Shown here one piece after another: positions 7,211 to 15,123 of a stretch of DNA of 36,952 nucleotides. The stretch lies in assembly GCA_016234625.1 (NCBI GenBank), contig JACRBD010000279.1, positions 1-36,952 on the forward strand, read 5' to 3'. Positions within the stretch are counted from its first letter, which is position 1. Every line of letters starts with the position of its first letter. The notes beneath the pieces are model-generated. The model had not been told where the DNA came from. It did no database searches and was given only the letters and a program-made list of their open reading frames with translations. The DNA is from Caulobacterales bacterium (GTDB lineage Bacteria; Pseudomonadota; Alphaproteobacteria; Caulobacterales; Caulobacteraceae). Position numbers and translations under genes: made by a program.

Positions 7211-7834
7211 GTGACGCTGATCCTCGCCGGTCTGGGCAACCCCGGGCCCAAATACGAGAAGAACCGCCACAATGTCGGCTTCCTGGCCATGGACGCCATC
7301 GCGCGGCTGTGGGCCACCGGCCCCTGGCGCGCACGGTTCCAGGGCCTGGCCTGCGAGGGCGAGGTCTCGACGCCGGACGGCCCGGTGAAACTGCTGCTGC
7401 TCAAGCCCCAGACCTACTACAACGAGACCGGCCGCGCGGTCGGCGAGGCGGCGCGGTTCTTCAAGCTCAAACCCACCGACGTGATCGTCTTCCATGACGA
7501 GATCGACCTGGCCCCCGGCCGCTTCCGCATGAAGACCGGCGGCGGGGCGGCGGGCAACAACGGCATCCGCTCCGTCACCGCCCAGGTCGGGGCCGACTTC
7601 CGCCGGGCCCGCATCGGCGTGGGCCATCCCGGCGACAAGGACGCGGTGATGCACTATGTGCTCGGCGACCTCGCCAAGGCCGACCGGGTCTGGCTGGAGC
7701 CGATGCTGGAGGCCATCGCCGAGGCCCTGCCCTTCGCCGCCGCGGGCGATGACGAGCGCTACCAGGCCGAGGTCATGCGCCTGGCCCCGGCGCCGAAGGC
7801 CGATCCCCGCAAACAGGCTCGCGACAGCGATTGA
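7211..7834 (+). CDS. pth: peptidyl-tRNA hydrolase
   Basis: The product has 207 residues. It releases tRNA from peptidyl-tRNAs that drop off the ribosome. Family motifs are GLGNPGPKYEKNRHNVGF, with the conserved Asn and catalytic His, FHDEIDLAPG with the catalytic Asp, and GGGAAGNNGIRS. The GTG at 7211 is chosen because AAGGAG sits at 7199-7204 and the protein then begins directly at the first beta strand (TLILAGLGNPG). A TTG at 7151 would place the start inside the rplY terminator. Confidence 0.96.
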   Translation: MTLILAGLGNPGPKYEKNRHNVGFLAMDAIARLWATGPWRARFQGLACEGEVSTPDGPVKLLLLKPQTYYNETGRAVGEAARFFKLKPTDVIVFHDEIDLAPGRFRMKTGGGAAGNNGIRSVTAQVGADFRRARIGVGHPGDKDAVMHYVLGDLAKADRVWLEPMLEAIAEALPFAAAGDDERYQAEVMRLAPAPKADPRKQARDSD

Positions 7835-7864
7835 CGGCGCGCGGTCTCGCGTCAGAGTAGCGCC

Positions 7865-8602
7865 ATGCTTCCCGCCTTCGGTCTCTCCTATCTGATCGCC
7901 ATCGCCCTGAGCGTCCATGTCGTGCGCACGGGCCGGGAGATGTACTGGATCTTCATCATCCTGGCCTTCCACCCGCTGGGCGGGCTGGTCTATTTCGCGG
8001 CCAACGTCCTGCCCGAGCTGATCGGCGGCTCCACCGCCCGACGCATCGGCCAGGCCGCACGTCAGGCCCTCGATCCCGAGCGCGAGCACCGCGCGGCGAA
8101 GGAGGCGGTCGATGACAGCCCCACTGTGGGCAACCGCATGAGGCTCGCCGCCGCCGCCGCGTCGCTGGGCCGGTTCGACGAGGCCGAGCGGCTATACGGC
8201 GAAGCGGCCCAGGGCATTCATGCCGACGATCCGGCCCTGCTGCTGGGCCGCGCCAGGGCGCTGATCGAGCTGCACCGCCCGGCCGAAGCCCTTGCCCTGC
8301 TGGACAGGCTGGGCGAGCAGGGCGAGGCTGGCCGCACCGCTCCGGCCGCCCTGGCCATGGGCCGCGCCTACCATGCGCTCGGCCGCACCAGCGAGGCCGA
8401 CACCGCCTACCAGTGGGCCGCCGGCCGGCTGCCGGGGCTCGAGGGCCTGGCCCGCTACACTGTCTTCCTCGCCGAGATGGGCCGTCGCGCCGAGGCCGAG
8501 GAGGCCCTGGCCGAGATCGACAAGCGGGCGGCCAAGACGACCAGCCACTTCCGCAAGGAAGCCCGCATGTGGCGCGATTTCGCCGCCGCAGCCCTGACCT
8601 GA
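7865..8602 (+). CDS. membrane-anchored TPR protein
   Basis: The product has 245 residues. The N-terminus has two hydrophobic segments (about residues 4-22 and 27-52, including MYWIFIILAFHPLGG), similar to the short N-terminal membrane domain seen in phospholipase-D-like proteins. The remainder is helical with TPR-like repeats (SLGRFDEAERLYGEAAQG; ALGRTSEADTAYQWAAGR; MGRRAEAEEALAEID). TPR arrays bind partner proteins, so this is probably a scaffold at the inner membrane. It lies 30 bases after pth on the same strand and may be co-transcribed. No specific partner is indicated. Confidence 0.75.
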   Translation: MLPAFGLSYLIAIALSVHVVRTGREMYWIFIILAFHPLGGLVYFAANVLPELIGGSTARRIGQAARQALDPEREHRAAKEAVDDSPTVGNRMRLAAAAASLGRFDEAERLYGEAAQGIHADDPALLLGRARALIELHRPAEALALLDRLGEQGEAGRTAPAALAMGRAYHALGRTSEADTAYQWAAGRLPGLEGLARYTVFLAEMGRRAEAEEALAEIDKRAAKTTSHFRKEARMWRDFAAAALT

Positions 8603-8626
8603 CGACCACCGTATCGTTATCGTTTG

Positions 8627-8644
8627 ACAGAAAGTTTTTTCTGT
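8627..8644. promoter_or_regulatory. inverted repeat overlapping a -35-like TTGACA
   Basis: ACAGAAA (8627-8633) and TTTCTGT (8638-8644) are perfect inverted arms around a 4-base spacer. They overlap TTGACA at 8624-8629. It is a candidate operator for the XRE regulator encoded at 9261. No convincing -10 box was found. Confidence 0.45.
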
Positions 8645-8670
8645 TGAAATCATGACGGCGTGAGGTGCGC

Positions 8671-9261
8671 ATGTCCGCCGTCGTCCAGTTCCCTGTCCCC
8701 GATACGCCGCCGACGCCGCCCCACCTTCGGCGCTTGCGGCTTGGCAGTCGGGCCCTGTCGTGGCTGTTCACCGGCCTGATCGGCGTTGTCGGGCTGGTTG
8801 CGGCGGTCCTCATCGCGGGCATTGTTTACTATGGCGGCGAAGACTATCGCATCGGCGCGGGGGCGGTCTGGATCGGCCAAGGATCGCCGGACTCGGTGGC
8901 CTTCCACACCCTGACCCTGCCTCATCGCCTGGTCTATGCCGCGGTCGGCGTGGCGCGCATCGCGCCGACGCTGATGATCTTCTGGCACCTGCGCGGACTT
9001 TTTGACCTGTACGCCAACGGCGAGGTCTTCGGACGTCGCAACGGCCAGCGACTGGCCCACATCGGCGCCTGGCTATGCCTCTACGCGATCAGTCCGTTCG
9101 TCTGCCATCTGGTGCTGTCCGCCACGGGGTACGAAATCGACAAGGTCTGGATGCACCTGTCGAGCATCCAGGCGTTCGTGCTCGGCCTTCTGGTCTTCGT
9201 CATCGCCCAGGTGATGGCCGTCGGCCACGAGATTGAGGAAGACCAGAAGGCGTTCGTCTGA
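8671..9261 (+). CDS. DUF2975 family membrane protein
   Basis: The product has 196 residues with four predicted membrane helices: about 27-50, 85-107, 128-148 and 163-182. The loop LFDLYANGEVFGRRNGQRLAH, abbreviated FDLYxxGEVF, and the C-terminal cytoplasmic acidic tail (EIEEDQKAFV) are DUF2975 hallmarks. The family has no defined activity. It usually comes with a small XRE regulator, which is the case here: the stop and the next start share a base (TGATG). The ATG at 8671 is preferred to the GTG at 8665 because GAGG is then correctly spaced. Confidence 0.8.
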   Translation: MSAVVQFPVPDTPPTPPHLRRLRLGSRALSWLFTGLIGVVGLVAAVLIAGIVYYGGEDYRIGAGAVWIGQGSPDSVAFHTLTLPHRLVYAAVGVARIAPTLMIFWHLRGLFDLYANGEVFGRRNGQRLAHIGAWLCLYAISPFVCHLVLSATGYEIDKVWMHLSSIQAFVLGLLVFVIAQVMAVGHEIEEDQKAFV

Positions 9262-9497
9262 TGCCCATCGTCCTGCGCCTCGATGTGATGCTGGCCCGGC
9301 GCAAGATGCGCTCCAACACCCTGGCCCGGCTGATCGGCATCACCGAAGCCAACCTTTCGTTGCTCAAGTCCGGCAAGGTCAGGGGCCTGCGGCTGTCGAC
9401 GCTCGACGCCATCTGCCGAACCCTCGACTGCCAGCCGGCAGACCTTCTCGAATACGTGCCCGAGGACGGCGTCCAGGCCTTGCGCCGCGTCGGCTGA
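9261..9497 (+). CDS. small XRE-family transcriptional regulator
   Basis: The product has 78 residues and is almost entirely a Cro/C1-type helix-turn-helix of the YozG-like class: LARLIGITEANLSLLKSGK, then RLSTLDAICRTLDCQPADLL. Such proteins are partners of DUF2975 membrane proteins and probably control the pair. Translation is coupled to the DUF2975 gene. The inverted repeat at 8627-8644 is the most likely target. Membrane sequestration of the regulator by the DUF2975 partner is a hypothesis only. Confidence 0.88.
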   Translation: MPIVLRLDVMLARRKMRSNTLARLIGITEANLSLLKSGKVRGLRLSTLDAICRTLDCQPADLLEYVPEDGVQALRRVG

Positions 9498-9522
9498 CCA
9501 CCTTCCAGACCGGAGACCCTCC

Positions 9523-10380
9523 ATGCGCCTGCCGTTCACGCCCGCCCGGGCGATCGCGATCCTGTGCCTGTTGCTCTGGAGCGGAGCGACCCCCGCGCGA
9601 GCGGACATGATGGAGGTCCCGGGAAGTCGTCTGTCGGTCGAATCCTGCGGCGCTGGACCGCGCACGATCGTGCTGCTGCATGACGGCATCCTCCATTCGG
9701 CCGCCTATGACGCCGTCTGGCCCGCGCTCTGCGAACGGTTTCGCGTCATCCGCTACGATCGGCGCGGCTACGGCGCGTCAGACCCGGCCTCGGGACCCTA
9801 CGCCCCCGTGCGCGATCTGGAGGCGGTGCTGAAGGCCCGGGGCGTCACCCACGCGACCTTCGTCGGCGCGTCGTCCGGCGGAGGGCTCGCGGTGGACTTC
9901 GCGCTGACCCATCCCGAGTCGGTTGATGGACTGGTGCTGGCCGGCCCCTGGATCGCCGGGTTCAAGCCCACCCTCGGCTTCACCCTCCGCAACCTCACCT
10001 TGCTGGCGCTGTTCCGGGCCGGCCTTCTCGATCGGGCGGTACGGGACCCCTACATCCTGACGCGGGACGCCGATGCGGCCCGCGCCCAGGTGGTCGTCTG
10101 GCTCCGCGCCAATCCCGGCAATGTCACGGCCGGCGCCGCCGAACGCTTCACCCTCCTTGCCAGGCCGAGACTTGGCGAAATCCGCGCGCCCACTCTGGTG
10201 CTGGTCGGCGCGTCCGACATGCGCGCCGTCCGCGTCCAGGCCACCGAGATCGCGAACAGGGTCCAGAACGGCAAGCTGGTGATCGTCCCGTCGGCGGGCC
10301 ATTTCATGTACGTCGAGCGACCCGCGGACTTCGCCGCCAGGATCATTAGTTTCATGGGCCCCGGTCCGGTCAGCGACTGA
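9523..10380 (+). CDS. secreted alpha/beta hydrolase
   Basis: The product has 285 residues with a signal peptide ending near ARA-D (residues 1-27). The fold is evident from TIVLLHDGILHS (oxyanion region, HDG instead of the usual HGxG), RYDRRGYGASD, the nucleophile elbow VGASSGG, VGASDMR carrying the acid, and SAGHFMYVERP carrying the catalytic His. All three catalytic residues are present, so it should be an active periplasmic esterase or related hydrolase. The substrate cannot be told. GGAG precedes the ATG. The gene starts 25 bases after the XRE gene and may be in the same transcript. Confidence 0.85.
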   Translation: MRLPFTPARAIAILCLLLWSGATPARADMMEVPGSRLSVESCGAGPRTIVLLHDGILHSAAYDAVWPALCERFRVIRYDRRGYGASDPASGPYAPVRDLEAVLKARGVTHATFVGASSGGGLAVDFALTHPESVDGLVLAGPWIAGFKPTLGFTLRNLTLLALFRAGLLDRAVRDPYILTRDADAARAQVVVWLRANPGNVTAGAAERFTLLARPRLGEIRAPTLVLVGASDMRAVRVQATEIANRVQNGKLVIVPSAGHFMYVERPADFAARIISFMGPGPVSD

Positions 10381-10456
10381 AGCTGTGGATCCCGCCAGTT
10401 TCGCCGTTCGACGCATGTGTGGTAGGTCGCGCGCCACCCTTTCGTTCGAGAATTCC

Positions 10457-11551
10457 ATGGCCCTGAAAGTCGCGATCGTCGGCCTGCCCAACGTGGGCAA
10501 GTCGACCCTGTTCAACGCCCTGACCCAGACCGCGTCCGCCCAGGCCGCCAACTATCCCTTCTGCACCATCGAGCCGAACACCGGCGACGTGGCCGTGCCC
10601 GAGCCGCGGCTGGAGGTGCTGGCCAGCATCGTCGGCAGCAAGGAGATCATCCCCTCACGGATCAACTTCGTCGACATCGCCGGCCTGGTGCGCGGCGCCA
10701 GCAAGGGCGAGGGCCTGGGCAACCAGTTCCTGGCCAATATCCGCGACTGCGACGCCGTGGCCTTCGTCGCCCGCTGTTTCGAGGACAGCGACATCACCCA
10801 CGTGGAAGGCCGCATTGACCCGCTGTCGGACCTGGACATCATCGAGACCGAGCTGATGCTCGCCGACCTCGAGAGCCTCGAAAAGCGCGTGCCCAACCTC
10901 GAGAAGCGCGCGCGCCAGGACAAGGACAGCGCCGAGACCCTTCGTCTGGTCAAGCTGGCGCTCGAGCAGCTGGGCAACGGGCGTCCCGCGCGCGCCGCCA
11001 AGGTCGCGCCCGAGGACTACAAGGCCTGGCACATGCTGCAGCTGCTGACCTCGCTGCCGGCCCTGTACGTCTGCAACGTCGATGAGGGCTCGGCCGACAA
11101 GGGCAACGCCTTCTCCGACAAGGTCGCCGAGCGGGCGAAGGCCGACGACGCCAAGAGCGTGGTCATCTCGGCCCAGATCGAGAGCGAGATCGCCCTGCTC
11201 GATCCGGCGGAGCGGGCCGAGTTCCTCGAAACCCTGGGCCTGCATGAGCCGGGCCTCAATCGCCTGATCCGCGAGGCCTATTCCCTGCTGGGTCTGCAGA
11301 GCTACTTCACCGTCGGCCCCAAGGAGGCCCGCGCCTGGACCATCGAGGTCGGCTGCACCGCGCCCCAGGCGGCCGGCGTGATCCATAACGACTTCGAAAA
11401 GGGCTTCATCCGCGCCGAGACCATCGGCTTCGACGATTTCGTCGCCTTCAAGGGCGAACAGGGGGCCAAGGACGCCGGCAGGATGCGCTCCGAAGGCAAG
11501 GAGTACATCGTCAAGGACGGCGACGTGATGCACTTCCGGTTCAACGTCTGA
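10457..11551 (+). CDS. ychF: redox-regulated ATPase YchF (Obg family)
   Basis: The product has 364 residues, the standard length. The G1 loop is GLPNVGKST, switch/G3 is DIAGLVRGASKGEGLGN, and the G4 position reads CNVDE, the NxxE variant that makes YchF prefer ATP over GTP. A coiled-coil insert (about residues 130-200) and a C-terminal TGS domain (about 280-360) follow. It binds ribosomes and influences oxidative stress responses in other bacteria. The start is the ATG at 10457 (MALKVAIVGLPN). An upstream GTG at 10385 would add an unsupported extension. ychF near pth is a common bacterial neighbourhood. Confidence 0.96.
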   Translation: MALKVAIVGLPNVGKSTLFNALTQTASAQAANYPFCTIEPNTGDVAVPEPRLEVLASIVGSKEIIPSRINFVDIAGLVRGASKGEGLGNQFLANIRDCDAVAFVARCFEDSDITHVEGRIDPLSDLDIIETELMLADLESLEKRVPNLEKRARQDKDSAETLRLVKLALEQLGNGRPARAAKVAPEDYKAWHMLQLLTSLPALYVCNVDEGSADKGNAFSDKVAERAKADDAKSVVISAQIESEIALLDPAERAEFLETLGLHEPGLNRLIREAYSLLGLQSYFTVGPKEARAWTIEVGCTAPQAAGVIHNDFEKGFIRAETIGFDDFVAFKGEQGAKDAGRMRSEGKEYIVKDGDVMHFRFNV

Positions 11552-11600
11552 TTGTTTTTCCGGAGACCCGACGCTAAGCTTCCATCTCCTGGGGCGCTGG

Positions 11601-12098
11601 ATGCAGACAGACGTGGCCGAACCGCTCGTTCTCTATTCAACGACGACCCAACTCGCCTATCACGTCGCTCAGCAGTTCTACGCTCAAGTTCACTACGCTT
11701 GGTGCGCACCCGCTCGAAGTCCAGACGCCTTCGCTGTGCAAAACCCGCCGTCCTCGGATCCGATCGGCCTGTACTGGCGATACAAGAGAGACATCGACCG
11801 GGGTGATGAACATAGCGACCTGATCGCACGTCAACGCCTTGGGATTGTTCGCGGCGCGGGGGCCAAGGCAGCGAGCGGAGTCATTGACGCAGACGAGCAC
11901 GCACACATCGAAGGCATCGCCCAGAGGGCGCCATTGGGAGATTTTCGGCCTCTTCTTCTCGTGATGCCGTATGATGCCGTGAGGGGTCTGGTTCGGTCAG
12001 CCGATATTGATGACCGAGCGAGAGTCTCGTCGAGCGAATACATCATTGAAGCGCTGCCACGGGCGGCATTCGATGTGCTTCGTTTGGAAGAGGATTGA
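11601..12098 (+). CDS. hypothetical protein, first gene of a low-GC two-gene cassette
   Basis: The product has 165 residues and was not recognised. It starts with LVLYSTTTQLAYHVAQQFY, contains NPPSSDPIGLYWRYKRDI, a central helical part (LGIVRGAGAKAASGVIDADE) and ends with beta-like segments (FRPLLLVMPYDAVRG, SSEYIIEALP). There is no signal peptide or membrane helix, so it should be cytosolic. Codon use is visibly less GC-biased than in ychF or the following genes. The next gene begins four bases after the stop, so the two form an operon. No ribosome-binding site is obvious. This looks like an acquired pair, possibly a defence or toxin-type module, but nothing in the sequence proves it. Confidence 0.7.
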   Translation: MQTDVAEPLVLYSTTTQLAYHVAQQFYAQVHYAWCAPARSPDAFAVQNPPSSDPIGLYWRYKRDIDRGDEHSDLIARQRLGIVRGAGAKAASGVIDADEHAHIEGIAQRAPLGDFRPLLLVMPYDAVRGLVRSADIDDRARVSSSEYIIEALPRAAFDVLRLEED

Positions 12099-12101
12099 GC
12101 G

Positions 12102-12440
12102 ATGGATGTGAAGCCGCGTCTCAAAGACCTGGACCGCGCGCAGGTGGTCGAAACGGTTCATCTACTGATCCGACACCTCTTCGAGGTTCGCAGCCGTGAG
12201 GCTCTCAAGCGGATCATCGAGCTCGACTCACAAGGTGATGGAAAGGTTGAACGCGCGGTCCTGGGCCTCGCGGACGACATCGAGAAGGCTGAGGGAAGAT
12301 CCATCGCGTCCCTGGATGACGACGCGCGTGGGAAGTATGTGCAGGCGCTGAACGGTTTCCTCTGGCGTCGAATTGGCAACGATCTGCCCTCCAACGAAGA
12401 TGTCGACCTGGCGCTCGCTCGCCTTCGCACGGTTTCCTGA
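12102..12440 (+). CDS. small helical hypothetical protein, second gene of the cassette
   Basis: The product has 112 residues, mostly charged amphipathic helices (RAQVVETVHLLIRHLFEVRS; REALKRIIELDSQ; DLALARLRTVS). It has no cysteine, signal peptide or membrane segment. Base composition matches its upstream partner and differs from the flanking core genes. The tight spacing implies that the two proteins act together, perhaps as a complex. No family was recognised. Confidence 0.65.
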   Translation: MDVKPRLKDLDRAQVVETVHLLIRHLFEVRSREALKRIIELDSQGDGKVERAVLGLADDIEKAEGRSIASLDDDARGKYVQALNGFLWRRIGNDLPSNEDVDLALARLRTVS

Positions 12441-12500
12441 CCCTTGGCCGAGGGGTGGCCGCCCCTTCCGCTCGCCACCGTGATCCCGCAGACTGGCGGC

Positions 12501-12887
12501 ATGACCACCGATCACGCCGACGCCATCGCCGCCGCGCAGGCCGTCCTGGACGCCTTCATGGCGGCGTTCAACGCCCGCGACCTGGCCGCCTGGGAGAAGA
12601 CCTTCAACTTCCCCAGCGTGCGGCTGGCCTCCAACACGCTGACCATCATCGAGCCGGGCTATCACAAGCCGGGCATGTTCGATCAGGGGGCCCTGAGCGA
12701 CTGGCATCACTCCGCCTGGGAGCGGCGCGAGGTGATCCATGCGGGCCCGGACAAGGTTCATTTCGACACTCGCTTCAGCCGGTTTCGCGCCGACGGCAGC
12801 GTGATCGGCGGCTTCGATTCCATCTATGTCGTCACCTGCGAGAACGGCCACTGGGGCGTGAAGGCCCGCTCGAGCTACGCTCCATGA
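12501..12887 (+). CDS. NTF2-like (SnoaL-fold) protein
   Basis: The product has 128 residues. The N-terminal helix with LDAFMAAFNARDLAAWEKTFNFP, abbreviated to FNARDLAAW, and the alternating beta strands (VHFDTRFSRFRADGS; FDSIYVVTCENGHWGVKARS) are typical of the NTF2/SnoaL cone fold. This fold hosts small-molecule enzymes and binding proteins, and the specific role is unknown. The ATG at 12501 is preferred over an upstream start at 12444, whose extension does not fit the fold. The stop overlaps the sirtuin start (ATGA), so the two genes are coupled. Confidence 0.8.
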   Translation: MTTDHADAIAAAQAVLDAFMAAFNARDLAAWEKTFNFPSVRLASNTLTIIEPGYHKPGMFDQGALSDWHHSAWERREVIHAGPDKVHFDTRFSRFRADGSVIGGFDSIYVVTCENGHWGVKARSSYAP

Positions 12888-13633
12888 GCAGACGCGGCGA
12901 GCTGGCCAGCATGCTGGACTATGCCAAGCGGGTGGTGGTGTTCACCGGCGCGGGCATTTCCACCGAGTCCGGCATCCCCGACTTCCGCAGCCCCGGCGGG
13001 GTCTGGTCGAAGATGCAGCCGATCCAGTTCCAGGACTTCGTCGCCCGCGAAGACCGGCGCCGCGAGGCCTGGACCCGGGTTTTCAACGGAACCGCCCGCT
13101 GGACCGGCCGGGCGCCCAACGCCGGCCACGAGGGCGTCGCTCGGCTGGTTGCCACCGGCAAGGCGTTCAGCGTGGTCACCCAGAACGTCGACAACCTGCA
13201 CCAGGACAGCGGCATCCCCGACGAGCTGATCGTCGAGCTGCACGGCAACGCCAGCTACGCCACCTGTCTCAGCTGCGGCCTGCGGCATGAGCTGCATCAC
13301 CTGAAGCCCGGCTTCGTCGAGCGGGGCGAGATCCCGGCCTGCCGGTCCTGCGGCGGGCTGGTCAAGACCGCGACCATCTCCTTCGGCCAGCCGATGCCCC
13401 AGGACCAGATGGAGCGGGCCGAGGAGGCCACCCTGGCCTGCGACCTGTTCCTGGTGCTGGGCTCGTCCCTTGTGGTTTTCCCCGCGGCTGGCTTTCCCCT
13501 GCTGGCCAAGCGCAACGGGGCGATGCTGGCGATCGTCAACCGCGAGGCCACCGACATGGATCGCTACGCCGACCTGGTGCTGCACGACGAGATCGGCGCG
13601 GTGATGACGCAGATCGTGCCGCCGCTGGCCTAG
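12884..13633 (+). CDS. Sir2-family NAD-dependent protein deacylase
   Basis: The product has 249 residues. The NAD-binding motif GAGISTESGIPDFRS, the TQNVDNLHQDSG motif, the catalytic His in ELHGN and the zinc site CLSCG...CRSCGG are all intact, so it should be active. Sirtuins remove acyl groups from lysines using NAD and give nicotinamide and O-acyl-ADP-ribose. The bacterial CobB role (acetyl-CoA synthetase activation) is the usual assumption, but no such target gene is in the window. It shares four bases with the upstream NTF2-like gene. Confidence 0.93.
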   Translation: MSRRGELASMLDYAKRVVVFTGAGISTESGIPDFRSPGGVWSKMQPIQFQDFVAREDRRREAWTRVFNGTARWTGRAPNAGHEGVARLVATGKAFSVVTQNVDNLHQDSGIPDELIVELHGNASYATCLSCGLRHELHHLKPGFVERGEIPACRSCGGLVKTATISFGQPMPQDQMERAEEATLACDLFLVLGSSLVVFPAAGFPLLAKRNGAMLAIVNREATDMDRYADLVLHDEIGAVMTQIVPPLA

Positions 13634-13674
13634 CGCCGGTTGCGGGGGCGGCCGGCGGCCTGCCACAATGAGGA

Positions 13675-14427
13675 ATGTCCACGCCGCGCCACGCCCTGTT
13701 CGACCTCGCCGCCGTCGCGGCGCTCGTCGCCGTTACGCCCGCCGAGGCCGCGGAACCCCTGACCGGCGCCGAGCTAAGGGCGGCCTGCCACGAGGCGAAG
13801 GGGGACGCCTATCGGCTGTTCGTCACGCCGGAAGTCACACGGCAGGGCGCCGAGCTGGCCGTCCAGGCCGTGATGATCGGCCCGAACGCCCCCTGGGGCG
13901 GCCCCCTGCCCCTGGCCTGCCTGAAGAACTGGCGACTGTCGGTCCCGGCCGCCGCGACCCTGTCGGCCGACCACGGCAGGCTGGTCATCGCCGACACGGC
14001 CGTTCCCGGGACGCTGGTCAAACTGACGGCCGAGTTCGACGGCAAGACCGCCGCCGTCGAGTTCACCGTTGTGGCGAAGGACGCCGTCGTGCTGACCGGC
14101 TACTGGTCGGAGGTCGGCGACACCGATTGCCCGGCCGGCGATCCGGTCCTCCGGGAGCTCCACTTCATCGCCGGCGGCAAGTTCGAGGCTACATGGATGC
14201 CGTTCGAGCGGTACATCGACTACTGGGGCGACTACAGCTTCGATGCGGCCACCGGCGCGATTGTTCTCAAGCCCACCGGCGGCAATCACGTCCCCGCCGA
14301 CGCCGACCTGGACGGCAAGGCCGCCATCGGCCCGGACGGGCTGTTGCGGTTCACCGGCTTCTTCTTCGGCTCGCCGAGCAGCGGGCCGCGGCCGCCGCGC
14401 ACCTGCGCCGTCTTCAAACCCCGCTAG
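13675..14427 (+). CDS. secreted protein of unknown function
   Basis: The product has 250 residues. The first 26 look like a signal peptide (FDLAAVAALVAVTPAEAA). The mature part is predominantly beta (LVKLTAEFDGKTAAVEFTVV; AIVLKPTGGNHVPADAD) and has four or five cysteines, including AACHEA, LACLKN, DTDCPAG and RTCAVF, compatible with disulfides in the periplasm. No family was recognised. It lies in the same-strand run between the sirtuin and the dienelactone hydrolases. Confidence 0.7.
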   Translation: MSTPRHALFDLAAVAALVAVTPAEAAEPLTGAELRAACHEAKGDAYRLFVTPEVTRQGAELAVQAVMIGPNAPWGGPLPLACLKNWRLSVPAAATLSADHGRLVIADTAVPGTLVKLTAEFDGKTAAVEFTVVAKDAVVLTGYWSEVGDTDCPAGDPVLRELHFIAGGKFEATWMPFERYIDYWGDYSFDAATGAIVLKPTGGNHVPADADLDGKAAIGPDGLLRFTGFFFGSPSSGPRPPRTCAVFKPR

Positions 14428-14441
14428 CTCCGGAACCCGCG

Positions 14442-15122
14442 ATGGCTGACATGATCAAGATCACCTCCGGCCACGACGGCTTCGCGTTCGCCGCCCTGCA
14501 CGGCCAGCCGAAGGGCCCGCGTAAGGGCGGGGTCATCGTCATCCAGGAGATCTTCGGCCTGGACCAGTACATCCAGGCGGACGTTGCGCGCTGGGAGGCC
14601 CGCGGCTTCGAGGTACTGGCCCCCTCAATGTACGACCGGCAGGAGCCCGGCTTCCTCGCCGAACACGACGAGGCCGGCGTCCAGGCGGCGGTGAAGCTGG
14701 CGATGGCCAACGGACCGGACAACGCCATGAGCGACATCCAGGCCTGCATCGACTTCCTCAGTCATCGCGGGCCGGTGTTCATCGTTGGCTACTGCTACGG
14801 CGGGACGATGGTCTGGCTGGCGGCGTCGCGGTGCAAGGGCCTCAGCGCAGGCTCCAGCTACTACGGCGGCCAGGTGGCCGGGATGGCCGGCCTGCCCCTC
14901 TCCTGCCCGGTGGAACTGCACCTGGGCCGCAAGGACGGCCACATCCCTGCCGACGATGTAAAGGCGAAGGTGCAGGCCGCCCATCCCGAGGTCCCGGTGT
15001 GGATCTACGAAGCCAGCGGCCACGGCTTCAACAACGATGGCCGGCCGGAGTCTGACCTGGCCGACGCAGAACTGGCTCGCCGGCGCACGGTGGCCCTGTT
15101 CGAGGCCAACGGAGCCGGCTGA
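14442..15122 (+). CDS. dienelactone hydrolase family protein (first of a tandem pair)
   Basis: The product has 226 residues. The Cys-Asp-His triad of the family is visible: nucleophile in GYCYGG, acid in GRKDGHIP, and base in SGHGFNND. The N-terminal VIQEIFGLDQYIQADVAR segment is also characteristic. Members hydrolyse dienelactone in chloroaromatic breakdown, but many have other ester or lactone substrates, so the substrate is left open. The start at 14442 gives the normal N-terminus. It ends one base before its paralogue starts. Confidence 0.92.
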   Translation: MADMIKITSGHDGFAFAALHGQPKGPRKGGVIVIQEIFGLDQYIQADVARWEARGFEVLAPSMYDRQEPGFLAEHDEAGVQAAVKLAMANGPDNAMSDIQACIDFLSHRGPVFIVGYCYGGTMVWLAASRCKGLSAGSSYYGGQVAGMAGLPLSCPVELHLGRKDGHIPADDVKAKVQAAHPEVPVWIYEASGHGFNNDGRPESDLADAELARRRTVALFEANGAG

Positions 15123-15123
15123 G

